Below are positions 33,118 to 43,739 of a stretch of 64,000 bases of DNA, one piece after another. The number at the start of each line of letters is the position of its first letter. The first letter of the stretch is position 1. A program made the translations under genes and the position numbers. The notes under the pieces are model-generated. The model was not told where the DNA came from. It searched no databases and was given only the letters and a program-made list of their open reading frames with translations. The DNA is from Euglena gracilis (Eukaryota > Euglenida > Euglenophyceae > Euglenales): positions 13,510,716 through 13,574,715 of the forward strand of contig CP154954.1 of the NCBI GenBank assembly GCA_039621445.1. Reading direction: 5' to 3'.

Positions 33118-33960
33118 CGAGAAGGTGATGATTCTGATGGAGACGATGACGAAGGTGATGGAGGAGGCGAAGGAGATCGAGACCAAGCAGACGGAAGAGA
33201 CGCTGGCCCGGCGGGTCCCCAACAAGCGGCCCACCCCAGCTACCCGGTAAGGGTCCACCGGCAGCCCGCGAGCGGCGAGCGCACCGTCTCCATGCGATCC
33301 GCGTCGGCGAGGGATACGCTCTCCCGCACTTCCCTTGCCGCTGCCCCACCGTCCACCACCCCATCGTTCCCCATGTCCCACGCGTACCCACCCCGCAGTC
33401 CAGGCGTACCTCAGAGACCCGGTCCCGAAGTCTCCCGTGCCCCCACGGGTAGAGGTCGCCGCCCCCGCATGTCGACCCTCAGGGACGCCCCAGCTCAAGA
33501 TCCCCCCCTCCCACCATGGGCCCCGTTCCCGTGCACCCCCAGGACCCGTCCCTGCGGCGAGGGGGCACCAACACCGGAGAACGTGCCCCTGCATGGCCAC
33601 GGTGCGACGCAGCCCTTCCTTCCCAACAAGGACGCCACCCCAGCCCCCTACCCACACTCCATTGGGAAATGGAAAAAGCCTGGTGTCAAACTGGGATATT
33701 TACAATGGTGGTCGTGTTCCAGTTCATCTTTCTGTTCCTTCCCCTCGCCTTCGACGGTCAGGACAGGCGGCTGGCAGCGCGCGCGCAGGAGAAGATGATG
33801 ATGCTCTGCTGTCGTCGTGAGGATATGCTGTGACGTCGGCGGCAGCTGGTTTCATCCCCTTTTGACCTGATGGCTACTGTGGATACTCTCACCCACCAAC
33901 CCAACCTCTTACACTGGTGTGCCACCCCTTCTCTTCCCCAACCGAAGCTGAGTCACGGTG
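33118..33960. other. 3' flank of the integrase fossil
   Basis: GC-rich sequence with open frames of up to 168 aa, Pro/Arg-rich and of low complexity, with no recognised domain. No 3' LTR of the gypsy element could be identified. Confidence 0.4.
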
Positions 33961-34139
33961 AGCCTGGCCGAGGCCGAGCCAGGAGAAGGGAGACGAGAGA
34001 GAGCCCAGAGAGTAGAGACAGAGAGAGGAGAGCGAAGAAGCACGGGGCGAAAGCCCCGGAGACAGGCGAGCAAAGAAGGAGAGGAAAGGAGAAAGAAAGG
34101 GACCCCACCCCCAAGGGGAAACGACCAGGGGACCCGAGG

Positions 34140-35306
34140 GGGGGAACCCAACCGACCCCGGGGACAAGGGGGGCCCAGAGGGGACCCAGGAAAGCCCAAC
34201 ACCCCAGAGGGTGGGCACCCAAGAGCGGCCCAGAGGGGCCGTTCAAGAACGGGCCGTGGGGGGCAAGCACGTCCCAGAGAGGACGGCAAAAATGGCGGCC
34301 GGGCGGTCGCCCAGAACCGGGGGAGAGCCGTAAAGCAGCCCTGGGAGGCCGCCCACGACCCCAGAGGGTGAAGGGCGCCGAAATGAGGCCCAGGGCGGCC
34401 GCCCACGACCTGAGATGGGGGGGGCGCCGAAAAGCGGCCTGACCCCGGGTAGGGGGGGGAGTGGGGGTGAATAGAGGCCCAGGAGGGCCGCCCACGACGC
34501 CAGAGGGGGGGGGGCGCCGAAAAGCGGCCCAGGGGGGCCGCCCACGAAGCGGGGGGGCGGAACCGAAGAGCTTCCCAGGATGGGCCGCCCAAGACCACCC
34601 CGGGGGGGGGCAAGCACAGCCCGAGGGGAACGGCAAAAAAAAAGGGAGCGGCCGGGGGGCCGCCCCGACCCGGGGCGGGGGGACCGAAGAGCGCCCCAGG
34701 GAGCCTCCCACGACACCAGAGGTGGGGGGGCCAAAAAGAAGCCCAGGGGGGCCGTCCAAAAAAGGGGAGGGGCACAGAAGAGCGGCCCAGGGGGGCCGCC
34801 CAAGACCACCCTGGGGGGGCGGCAAGCACGGCCCAAGGGTGCCGGCAAAAAAAAAGATGGTGGCCTGGGGCCTCCTAAGACCACCCCGCGGCGGGGACCG
34901 AAGAGCCGCCCAGGGGGGCCGCCCACGACCCCAGAGGGGGAGGGGGCTCCGAAAAGCGGCCCGACCCCGGGAAGGGGGGTGCGAAAAGCGGCGCAGGGAT
35001 GCGGCCCACGAACCGGGAGGGGGGGGCACCGAAGAGTGGCCCATTGGGGCCGCCCGAGACCTCCCGGGGAGGGGGGCGGGCTCCGAAGAGCGGCCCAGGG
35101 CGGCCGCCCAATACTACCCCGGGGGGGGCAAGCACGGCCCAGGGGGGCCGGCGAAGAAAAGAGAGAGGGAGAGTGGCCGGGGGCCTGCCCAGACCCGGGG
35201 GGGGGGGAGAGCACCCAAGAGCAGCCCAGGGGGGCCGCCCACGACCCCGGAGGGGGGGGGGGCGCCGAAAAGCGGCTCAGTGGGGCCGCCTACGACCCCA
35301 GGGGGG
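34140..35306. repeat. G-rich minisatellite, left part
   Basis: Imperfect ~60-75-bp units of the form GGGGCCGCCCACGACC, then a G-run, then GCGCCGAAAAGCGGCCC, repeat from about 34140 to the LTR at 35307. The same motifs continue at 43243-43390, so this is one array split by an insertion. Long open frames on both strands reflect the repeat. Confidence 0.85.
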
Positions 35307-36605
35307 TGTTGGGGGGTCCGGGAAACCTGCGGGAAGAACACCCACTCCGCTGAAGGGGGGGGTGAGGCTTCCCATGGCGAGTCCGCTCATCCCGCGAACA
35401 AGGTGAAGAGTGAGGAGAAGTTGTCCCGCCCCTCCTGAGGTTTGGGGGGGGCAAGTCCTTGGGTGCCTCCTGCCGAGGCGGAAGAAGTGTTCCTCTTGGC
35501 ATCCCCACGGGGGGGGGATTCAAGGTCTTTCTGAGCGCTAAAAGGGGGGGGGGGGTGTGCGAGGAGTCGCTATGACCGCACATAGCCCCTGCGCCTCCCG
35601 AAAGGTGAATGGCCGTTTGTTTGCAAGCTTGTGCGAGCCAGTGTGTGACCCTGTGGTTGGTTAAACTGGCCTGTGACCTGGAATGATAGGGGAGAAATAT
35701 CTTTGCACTTTGGATTTTTCTTCCGGGATGAAAGTTGGGTTCTCACATACGGAATAATGGCCAGAGTCATTTTCCAGAGTGTGGGACCTGGGGGACAGGG
35801 CGCAGGAAGAGAGGAGGGAATGACGCCAAAGGTAGGGAGTGCCTTAGCATAGGCTCCTATCCTAATCTGTGGCCATGCCTAATCAGTAACCTTCCAATAA
35901 CCCAGCCAGCACATGCATAAGTGTGAAAAGGGCAGTGGGCAGTATGGGGAGGTGGGGGTTGGTAGGGCACATGGTCTCATGGAGTTGCCCGCGTTCTGCA
36001 CATTTGTTTTTCATGTTCCACTTTCCACAGTGGGTTTCCCAGTTTTCCAAGTTTCTCAAACATGCAAGTCGTCAAGATTCTTGGACTATGAAACATCATT
36101 GAAAGAAGTCAAGGAATTCAATCAAAGACATTGTCAGAAGTTGAAACCACGGTAACATTCGTCGGCTGAACGGTCGCTCGTGAACCTCCATCACCTTTGT
36201 TTTGTTGGTTGCGAAGTCAGGTTGTTTTGCCTGTTTGTTTGGGTTTTGTTTTCCCAACATAGACCTTGGATTTACCCAGAAACAGTCTGGAAATGTTTCA
36301 TCCGGGAGGAATGGTGTGGGGTTGGGAAGGAGTCCAGATGGCGGGGAGTTCTTTCCCCCCCCTGGACTTGACAAGGGGGTTGGGTAGGAATCAGGGACCT
36401 GAGCCCACCCTGGTTTTACCCAGAAGTGACCCAGGTATGTTTGGGGATATGCAAGGGGGGGTATGCATGGAGCTTGAAGGGATTCGAGTTTGTGTTGGAT
36501 CCCCTGAAACTGAGGTGGGGAATAAAGATCCTATGCCGCCGGAGGCCCATCCCGGGTTCCCCCTGTGCGGGGGGGCGGGCGCGGGGTGGGCGTCCCGCGC
36601 GAACA
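35307..36605 (+). repeat. 5' LTR of the 7.9-kb element
   Basis: 1299 bp with TG...CA ends. A frame opening inside it at 36266 stays open across its end. Confidence 0.9.
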
Positions 36606-39412
36606 TGGTAGCAGAGGTTTGTGATTCGACCATGTCCGTGAACATGGTCGCAGAGGTTTGTGATTTGAACATGTCCGTTCACATGGTCATAGATGTTGGT
36701 GCATTTACTATGTCTTTGGGCATGGTTGCACAGGTTGATGCAGTGATTTTGTCCCCGGTGGACATGTTTTCAGCAGGGGTTTATCCAACTGACATGGTCC
36801 CTTTGGAGGTAATTATGGAAGGGTCATTTTTGCCTTTGCCAGAAACAGAAATTTGTTTTTTTCTTGCCCCACCACTATCAATGGTTCAAGACACCCCCAC
36901 CGAATCACCTGTGAATTCCCAGGTGCTGCGAGAGGGCCTAGAGGACCGAGGCCCTGGCCTGGAGGCCACAAGTCCAATTGGCCGAGGACCGAAATATTAT
37001 CAATTGAACGAGGAAGGCCGACGGGACCAGAAGCCCAGCAAGCAAGACGACGAAGTGGCAAGGTGTGACGCTGGTGTTCAACAATTTTCAGTCCCAGGGG
37101 GTCTGGAAATTAGGGGGGCTGAGTCGCAATTTATGATTGGAATTGCACAGCCCAGCCCAACGCCAGCTCAGTGCCAGCCACAGCCAGCAGAAATGAGTCA
37201 GCAAGTTTTTACCCACGAGAGTTTGGGAGTTGAAGCCCGTTTGCAATTTCAATTGGGAATTGCATTGCCAAACGCAGGGCCAGCCCAGCCCCAGCCAGCC
37301 GTCAGGGGGCCAGCCCAACTCCAGCCAGCTGGAGCAGGGATAGCTCAGCCAGTTGCGCAGGAGTCAGCCCAGCCCCAGCCAATTTTGCAAGGGCCAGCCC
37401 AGCCAATTATGCAGGGGCCAGCCCAGCACCAGCCAAACGCAGGGCCAGCCAAATCAACCGGCCCGCAGTTTTTGGGTCAGAGGAGCCCAGAAATTGCAGT
37501 GCCCCAGTCAATTACACACGGGCCAGCCCAGCCAACCATGCAAGGGCCAGCCCAACCCCAGCCAATTATGCAAAGGTCAGCCCAGCCCATCATGCAGGGG
37601 CCGACCCAGTCAATTGGCCAGCAGTTTTTGGGTCAGAGGAGCCCAGAAATTGCAGTGTCCCAGCCAATCATGTACGGGCCAGCCCAGCCCATCATGCACG
37701 GGCCAGCCCAGCCCATCATGCAGGAGCCGGCCCAGTCAACCAGCCAGCAGTTTTTGGGTCAGAGGAGCCCAGAAATTGCAGAGCCCCAGCCAATTACGCA
37801 CGGGCCAGCCCAGCCCATCATGCAGGGGCCGACCCAGTCAATTGGCCAGCAGTTTTTGGGTCAGAGGAGCCCAGAAATTGCAGTGTCCCAGCCAATCATG
37901 TACGGGCCAGCCCAGCCCATCATGCACGGGCCAGCCCAGCCCATCATGCAGGAGCCGGCCCAGTCAACCAGCCAGCAGTTTTTGGGTCAGAGGAGCCCAG
38001 AAATTGCAGAGCCCCAGCCAATTACGCACGGGCCAGCCCAGCCCATCATGCAGGGGCCAGCCCAGCCCATCATGCAGGAGCCGGCCCAGTCAACCAGCCA
38101 GCAGTTTTTGGGTCAGAGGAGCCCAGAAATTGCAGAGCCCCAGCCAATTACGCACGGGCCAGCCCAGCCCATCATGCAGGGGCCAGCCCAACCCATCATG
38201 GAGCCAGCCCAGCCCATGATGCAAAAGCCAGCCCAGCCCATCATGGAGCCATCCCAGCCCATGATGCAAGAGCCAGCCCAGCCCATCGAGCCAGCCCAGT
38301 CCATGAGGCGAGAGCCTGCACAGCCCATCATGGAGCCAGCCCAGCCCTTGATGCAAGAGCCAACCCAACCCATCATGGAATTGCCAACCCGGCACCGGCC
38401 AATTGTCGTGGGGCCAGCCCAGCAGCAGTCAGTGGTCGACAGCTCAGCTCAGCCACAGCCGACTGTCGACAAGCTAGACCAGCTCCAGTCAGTTACACAA
38501 AAGACAGCTCAGCCGACCAGCCAGCATTGTTTTGGTGAAAGTGGTCTGGGATTGGCAGAGTTGGGGAGGGTCCGTGGGCCAGTTTCAGAGAAGCAATTTC
38601 ACCTGGGAAGTGCATGTTCAAATAATCATAGTCCGACCTCTCCCCAATCAGTTGCCCCAGAGTCAGTGTGGTCAGCCGGTGAACAATCTTCTAGTCCAGT
38701 CGTGGAGCCAGAATCAGAATTGCAATTTCAGGCAGGATTTGCAATGTCGGCAGGGACAGCAGGCACAGACGTCAGTCCTGCTGGCTGGGCCAACAGAATG
38801 CGTCTGGCTTCTGAAAGGGTGGAAAGATTTCGTGCGGAGGCTGGAAATTGCAGGGAAAAGAGGTTGGCATGGTCTGAAATGTTGCGGTCTTGTTCGGATC
38901 GCATGCATTCTATGATGGAATTGGGTGAGCAACTTTCGAGTCACAGTCCACCTTGTCTTTTTACCCCAGCCACCCCTTCTGCGAGTTCACAAGGCATATG
39001 TCACGGGTCGAGTGGGCAGGGGGCAGCCCAGCCCTTGCCAACTCAGCCCCAGCAAGCTGCAGGGGGGCCAGCCCAGTCAGAACCGACTGCTCGGCCAGAA
39101 CCGACAGTTCAAGACCTAGTCCAGTGGGGCAGCCAGCAGAATTTCAATTTTCCATCCAGGGAATGTCCTGCCGTCAAAGGACGATTTCCTGTGATAGGAA
39201 TCGGGGTGAAGGCAGCAGGGAGGGGGGAGGATTTAGTGGGGGTTGAGGCCGAACCCCAGCCCCCCATTCCATTGGTTTCAGCTTTGCCCAAACCCACCGC
39301 GAGTTTGATAGCCCAGCCCAGCATGCCCACCGGGGGTTCGGGAAACCCACAAGATTCCCTGGGTGGGACAGGTCTTGGGCAGAGTCAGGCATCGAATGTG
39401 TCACGCATGTAG
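36266..39412 (+). CDS. LTR-initiated Pro/Gln-rich repeat protein (1048 aa), gag-like
   Basis: No family is recognised. The frame opens in the 5' LTR at 36266; a second plausible start is the ATG at 36605 in the primer site. Residues ~113-165 are the 13-residue repeats. Residues ~330-720 are dominated by GPAQPIMQ-type octapeptides. Within them a longer unit around QQFLGQRSPEIA recurs at least five times. The C-terminal third has coiled-coil-like charged segments (WANRMRLASERVERFRAEAG, then REKRLAWSEMLRS). No zinc knuckle or enzyme motif is seen. Position after the primer site and the lack of any other long ORF suggest a structural gag-like role, which is inference. The repeats could vary in number by slippage. 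Confidence 0.55.
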   Translation: MDLPRNSLEMFHPGGMVWGWEGVQMAGSSFPPLDLTRGLGRNQGPEPTLVLPRSDPGMFGDMQGGVCMELEGIRVCVGSPETEVGNKDPMPPEAHPGFPLCGGAGAGWASRANMVAEVCDSTMSVNMVAEVCDLNMSVHMVIDVGAFTMSLGMVAQVDAVILSPVDMFSAGVYPTDMVPLEVIMEGSFLPLPETEICFFLAPPLSMVQDTPTESPVNSQVLREGLEDRGPGLEATSPIGRGPKYYQLNEEGRRDQKPSKQDDEVARCDAGVQQFSVPGGLEIRGAESQFMIGIAQPSPTPAQCQPQPAEMSQQVFTHESLGVEARLQFQLGIALPNAGPAQPQPAVRGPAQLQPAGAGIAQPVAQESAQPQPILQGPAQPIMQGPAQHQPNAGPAKSTGPQFLGQRSPEIAVPQSITHGPAQPTMQGPAQPQPIMQRSAQPIMQGPTQSIGQQFLGQRSPEIAVSQPIMYGPAQPIMHGPAQPIMQEPAQSTSQQFLGQRSPEIAEPQPITHGPAQPIMQGPTQSIGQQFLGQRSPEIAVSQPIMYGPAQPIMHGPAQPIMQEPAQSTSQQFLGQRSPEIAEPQPITHGPAQPIMQGPAQPIMQEPAQSTSQQFLGQRSPEIAEPQPITHGPAQPIMQGPAQPIMEPAQPMMQKPAQPIMEPSQPMMQEPAQPIEPAQSMRREPAQPIMEPAQPLMQEPTQPIMELPTRHRPIVVGPAQQQSVVDSSAQPQPTVDKLDQLQSVTQKTAQPTSQHCFGESGLGLAELGRVRGPVSEKQFHLGSACSNNHSPTSPQSVAPESVWSAGEQSSSPVVEPESELQFQAGFAMSAGTAGTDVSPAGWANRMRLASERVERFRAEAGNCREKRLAWSEMLRSCSDRMHSMMELGEQLSSHSPPCLFTPATPSASSQGICHGSSGQGAAQPLPTQPQQAAGGPAQSEPTARPEPTVQDLVQWGSQQNFNFPSRECPAVKGRFPVIGIGVKAAGRGEDLVGVEAEPQPPIPLVSALPKPTASLIAQPSMPTGGSGNPQDSLGGTGLGQSQASNVSRM
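36602..36757 (+). repeat. Four 39-bp coding repeats that include the primer-binding site
   Basis: Thirteen-codon units read NMVAEVCDSTMSV, NMVAEVCDLNMSV, HMVIDVGAFTMSL and GMVAQVDAVILSP. The first contains the primer-binding site; the second differs from it at few positions, and the later ones decay further. Confidence 0.8.
36606..36618 (+). other. Primer-binding site, initiator Met tRNA type
   Basis: TGGTAGCAGAGG directly follows the LTR and is the complement of the 3' end of eukaryotic initiator Met tRNA (CCTCTGCTACCA). The ATG at 36605-36607 overlaps it. Confidence 0.75.
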
Positions 39413-41944
39413 CAGACGCTCGGATAGCAGTGTTGATTCCCCATTTCCAGATCATGGGGGTTCCGCAAGGGGATTTGCCGACGGCACATCCTCCCCCGCC
39501 ACCGTTGGATGCCCAGGAGTTCCCGTGGGATGGGGGGGGAGGGTTGATTTTTCTGCCATCAGTGACTCTGAGTCCAGTGTTTGATGGGGGGGATGAAGAT
39601 TTTCGCACGAGGCTGAAAATCGCTGGTGTGGGAGCCAGAACCCCCCACGCCCAGCCAATTTTGGGCACGTCCCTTGGGACTTTTGCAGAAAGTTCCATGT
39701 GTTTGGGGTCTGCCACGTTTCGGGATCCCTCAACAGCCCAGTTCAGCTGCCAGGGAGATCAGAGTGCATCAAGGAGGGTGATTGTCAAAATGAGAGGGCA
39801 GGATTGTGTACTCGCCCAAAAAGGAAAAAGCCAGCATCGGAGGGGGGTCCCCCCTGCAAAGGCCTGAGTAGGGGGGTCGCAGCCCTGTGGGGGCAAGTGT
39901 TGTGCAGTCTCGACTCCAGGTGAGGAGTTGAGAGGTGTTGTCCATCATTTTGTTTTGCAGCCCTGTGGGGGCAAGTGTTGTGCAGTCTCGACTCCAGGTC
40001 AGGAGTTGAGAGGCATTGTCCGTCATTTGGTTTGCTTTGTCCATGCGAAGAATCGGTGAAAGGTGAAGAAAGCTCTCCCAGCGGAGGGAGCATCCAGCGT
40101 GTGTTGAGTCCTCCAGGGGGAGAGACACTTGGCTTGCATGAAGTCTTCCCAGCGGGGAAGCCCGTTTTTGGTGAGTCCTCCCAGCGGGGGGGAACACCAA
40201 CCGATGAAAGGGGCCTCTGGGGGGGAGGCAACTGTTTTCAGGGAGACCTCCCAGTGGGGGGGGGGTGTCTTCCGGTGGTCAGTCCTCCCAGGGGGGGGGG
40301 AACACCAACCGAGGAAAGGGCCCACCTGGGGGGGGGGTGGCTGTGACCTTGGCAACCCCAGGTGGTGCAGCCCGAGAAACAGCATTTTGTGGTTGTGAAC
40401 CTCTGGGGAGGGAGTTCACCCATCCTGGAGCAAGGTTGGCGTGCAACCATGGACCTGGGGTGGGCATCGAAGATTGTCGAGGGGGCATTCTTGTGTGGTT
40501 GGTTCTGCAGCTCTTCCGAGTTGGATTGTATGTTGTGCCCAGTTGGGGATCTTGTGTTGGGTGACGTGGAAAAGTTTAATTTGAAGTTCGGTTCAAACAT
40601 GAAGTCCTTATTCCCCTGGAGGAGGGGACCCTGCAGAGCTCAGGTTGCAGAAAAGGTGAGGGCCGGACTTCAAAGGGTGCCAAGCCTGGGGCTGGTCAAT
40701 AGGGAGTCCCTACCCCGCCTGCTGAAGCAGGTCGGAGTGAAAAGGGTGCGACCCCCCCAGACTTTCAGTTTTGCAGTTTTTCCGGAGTTGGGACCTGTGA
40801 TGTGCCCAAATTCGGTGGAGACTCGGATTCAGAACCGAAGCACGCAAGGAATAAAGAAACCTTCCTGGGGGAGGGGGTCCCGAGAGCACCCCCTACCTGA
40901 CCCAGTGGCCAACGGAGTCAGAACCCCCGGAGGACGATGGGGGGGGGGAACCATGCGGGAAGCAGGGCTGTGGGTGAAAACCCTAACGGCAGGTTTCGGG
41001 TTCACCTGTGAAAACCCCACCCTGTGACCAGAATGGTGTGATCAACGGGAGGCATCCGGCGAATAGTCCTGGGGGAGGGGGTCCCGAGAGCACCCCCTAC
41101 CTGACCCAGTGGCCAACGGAGTCAGAACCCCCGGAGGACGATGGGGGGGGGGAACCATGCGGGAAGCAGGACTGTGGGTGAAAACCCTAATGGCAGGTTT
41201 CGGGTTCACCTGTGAAAACCCCACCCTGTGACCAGAATGGTGTGATCAACGTGATCGCCTTCCCAGAGGGAGGCATCCGGCGAACCTTCCTGGGGGAGGG
41301 GGTCCCGAGAGCACCCCCTACCTGACCCAGTGGCCAGCGGAGTCAGAACCCCCGGAGGACGATGGGGGGGGAACCATGCGGGAAGCAGGGCTGTGGGTGA
41401 AAACCCTAACGGCAGGTTTCGGGTTCACCTGTGAAAACCCCACCCTGTGACCAGAATGGTGTGGTCAATGTGATAGCCTTCCCGGAGGGAGGCATCCGGC
41501 GAACCTTCCCGGGGGGGGGGTCCTCGAATGATCAGGCTTTCCCAGCGGGGGAGGCCGCTTGCATGTTGAGCCCTCCCCACGGGGGGGGGGAATTCGTTGA
41601 GAACGGTGCCTTCCTAGCGGGGGAGACATCTTGAAAATGTGGGGCCCTTTCTGCGAGGAGGTCCGTCAAGACCTCCCGGGGGGCAAACGCCAGTGAACGA
41701 GCCGTCCCAGGGGGGGGGGGCAGCCCCTGATGAACAGGTTTTCCCAGCGGGGAGATCGCCTGCATGTGGAACCTTCCCTCCCAGCGGGGGGGGGGGGGCG
41801 TCCCAGAAGTGTCCAGGTGAAGGTGTCGGTGCTTCGGGCCGACATCAGATTTTTTTTGGTGGAGTGAGGCAGGTTTCCGGACCCCGCCTCCCTACGGTCG
41901 GTTGAGTGTAGAAGTTTCTGGGAGAAACTTTTTGAGTAGGGGGG
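39413..41944. other. Non-coding 3' internal region of the 7.9-kb element
   Basis: G-rich sequence with short repeats such as CCCAGCGGGG spaced about every 50-70 bp (40075-40330 and 41520-41800). Open frames of 120-220 aa here are low-complexity. Confidence 0.5.
40864..41511. repeat. Three ~205-222-bp tandem repeats
   Basis: Units starting CCTGGGGGAGGGGGTCCCG lie at 40864, 41068 and 41289. They are nearly identical apart from a ~17-bp segment (GTGATCGCCTTCCCAGAG) and G-run lengths. Confidence 0.85.
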
Positions 41945-43242
41945 TGTTGGGGGGTCCGGGAAACCTGCGGGAAGAACACCCACTCCGCTGAAGGGGGGGG
42001 TGAGGCTTCCCATGGCGAGTCCGCTCATCCCGCGAACAAGGTGAAGAGTGAGGAGAAGTTGTCCCGCCCCTCCTGAGGTTTGGGGGGGGCAAGTCCTTGG
42101 GTGCCTCCTGCCGAGGCGGAAGAAGTGTTCCTCTTGGCATCCCCACGGGGGGGGGGGATTCAAGGTCTTTCTGAGCGCTAAAAGGGGGGGGGGTGTGTGC
42201 GAGGAGTCGCTATGACCGCACATAGCCCCTGCGCCTCCCGAAAGGTGAATGGCCGTTTGTTTGCAAGCTTGTGCGAGCCAGTGTGTGACCCTGTGGTTGG
42301 TTAAACTGGCCTGTGACCTGGAATGATAGGGGAGAAATATCTTTGCACTTTGGATTTTTCTTCCGGGATGAAAGTTGGGTTCTCACATACGGAATAATGG
42401 CCAGAGTCATTTTCCAGAGTGTGGGACCTGGGGGACAGGGCGCAGGAAGAGAGGAGGGAATGACGCCAAAGGTAGGGAGTGCCTTAGCATAGGCTCCTAT
42501 CCTAATCTGTGGCCATGCCTAATCAGTAACCTTCCAATAACCCAGCCAGCACATGCATAAGTGTGAAAAGGGCAGTGGGCAGTATGGGGAGGTGGGGGTT
42601 GGTAGGGCACATGGTCTCATGGAGTTGCCCGCGTTCTGCACATTTGTTTTTCATGTTCCACTTTCCACAGTGGGTTTCCCAGTTTTCCAAGTTTCTCAAA
42701 CATGCAAGTCGTCAAGATTCTTGGACTATGAAACATCATTGAAAGAAGTCAAGGAATTCAATCAAAGACATTGTCAGAAGTTGAAACCACGGTAACATTC
42801 GTCGGCTGAACGGTCGCTCGTGAACCTCCATCACCTTTGTTTTGTTGGTTGCGAAGTCAGGTTGTTTTGCCTGTTTGTTTGGGTTTTGTTTTCCCAACAT
42901 AGACCTTGGATTTACCCAGAAACAGTCTGGAAATGTTTCATCCGGGAGGAATGGTGTGGGGTTGGGAAGGAGTCCAGATGGCGGGGAGTTCTTTCCCCCC
43001 CCTGGACTTGACAAGGGGGTTGGGTAGGAATCAGGGACCTGAGCCCACCCTGGTTTTACCCAGAAGTGACCCAGGTATGTTTGGGGATATGCAAGGGGGG
43101 GTATGCATGGAGCTTGAAGGGATTCGAGTTTGTGTTGGATCCCCTGAAACTGAGGTGGGGAATAAAGATCCTACGCCGCCGGAGGCCCATCCCGGGTTCC
43201 CCCCCGGGGGGGCGGGCACGGGGTGGGCGTCCCGCGTGAACA
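41945..43242 (+). repeat. 3' LTR of the 7.9-kb element
   Basis: Partner of 35307-36605. The end reads GCGTGAACA. The last ~40 bp differ slightly from the 5' copy. Confidence 0.9.
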
Positions 43243-43390
43243 GGGGGGGGGGTCGAAAGGCGGCCCGACCCTGGGGGGAGGGGAGGGGGGGCGGGCGCCC
43301 AGACCCGGGGGGGGGGACCGAAAAGCAGCCCAGGGCGGCCGCCGAAGACCACCCCGGGGGAGGGCAAGCACGGCCTAGGGGGGGGTCGGA
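43243..43390. repeat. G-rich minisatellite, right part
   Basis: Resumes GGTCGAAAGGCGGCCC and GGGCGGCCGCCGAAGACC motifs after the LTR, continuing the array at 34.1-35.3 kb. Confidence 0.8.
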
Positions 43391-43735
43391 CAAAGGGAGG
43401 GGTTCTTGAACTCTCTAAGTCATGGAGGTGTGAGGGTTTTTGGGTGGTGGAGCCTTTGGTTGGACCAAGGGCAAGTGCGTGAATTCGCACGCACGCGTTT
43501 TTTTTGCTTCACAGGTTTCAGGCGCCGCATCGCCGTCGATAACCTGCTCGAGCGCTACGCGACATTTCCAACCTCGTGACCGCTCGATGACGGTGCTCGT
43601 GCCTTTTTTGACGTGGGTGGGTGGAGCGTGGTGTCGGGTTGGCTGAACTCCCCAGGGAATTCCGTTCACCCCCTTTTTCTTTTTTCTTCACTTTTTGAGA
43701 TCGATCCAAGAGGTGTGAATTTCTTGAAAGGCTAA
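43391..43735. other. Unassigned, with splice-like signal
   Basis: A pyrimidine-rich TTTTTTTTGCTTCACAGG lies near 43500. No coding region could be tied to it. Confidence 0.35.
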
Positions 43736-43739
43736 AATA

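Larger units (their letters stand above)
35307..43242 (+). mobile_element. 7.9-kb non-autonomous LTR retrotransposon
   Basis: LTRs of 1299 bp (35307-36605) and 1298 bp (41945-43242) start TGTTGGGGGGTCC and end GAACA. They differ mainly in G-run length plus a few substitutions, so the insertion is recent. A primer site complementary to initiator Met tRNA follows the 5' LTR. AGTAGGGGGG lies before the 3' LTR as polypurine tract. Both flanks are G-runs of the same minisatellite, compatible with a GGGGG duplication. Internally there is one long gag-like repeat ORF and then ~2.5 kb of non-coding G-rich repeats. No protease, RT or integrase was found. Confidence 0.9.

Noticed and set aside
33953-35044. 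363-aa minus-strand ORF
   Set aside because: Lies in the G-rich minisatellite; Pro/Gly/Arg low complexity, and equally long frames exist on the other strand.
34461-35438. 325-aa plus-strand ORF
   Set aside because: Repeat-driven open frame in the same minisatellite, running into the LTR.
36391-36682. Minus-strand ORFs in the 7.9-kb LTRs
   Set aside because: Antisense to the LTR-initiated ORF and repeated only because the LTR is duplicated.
37270-38400. CRISPR-like array
   Set aside because: Repeats are contiguous, in frame and without unique spacers; the sequence is eukaryotic.
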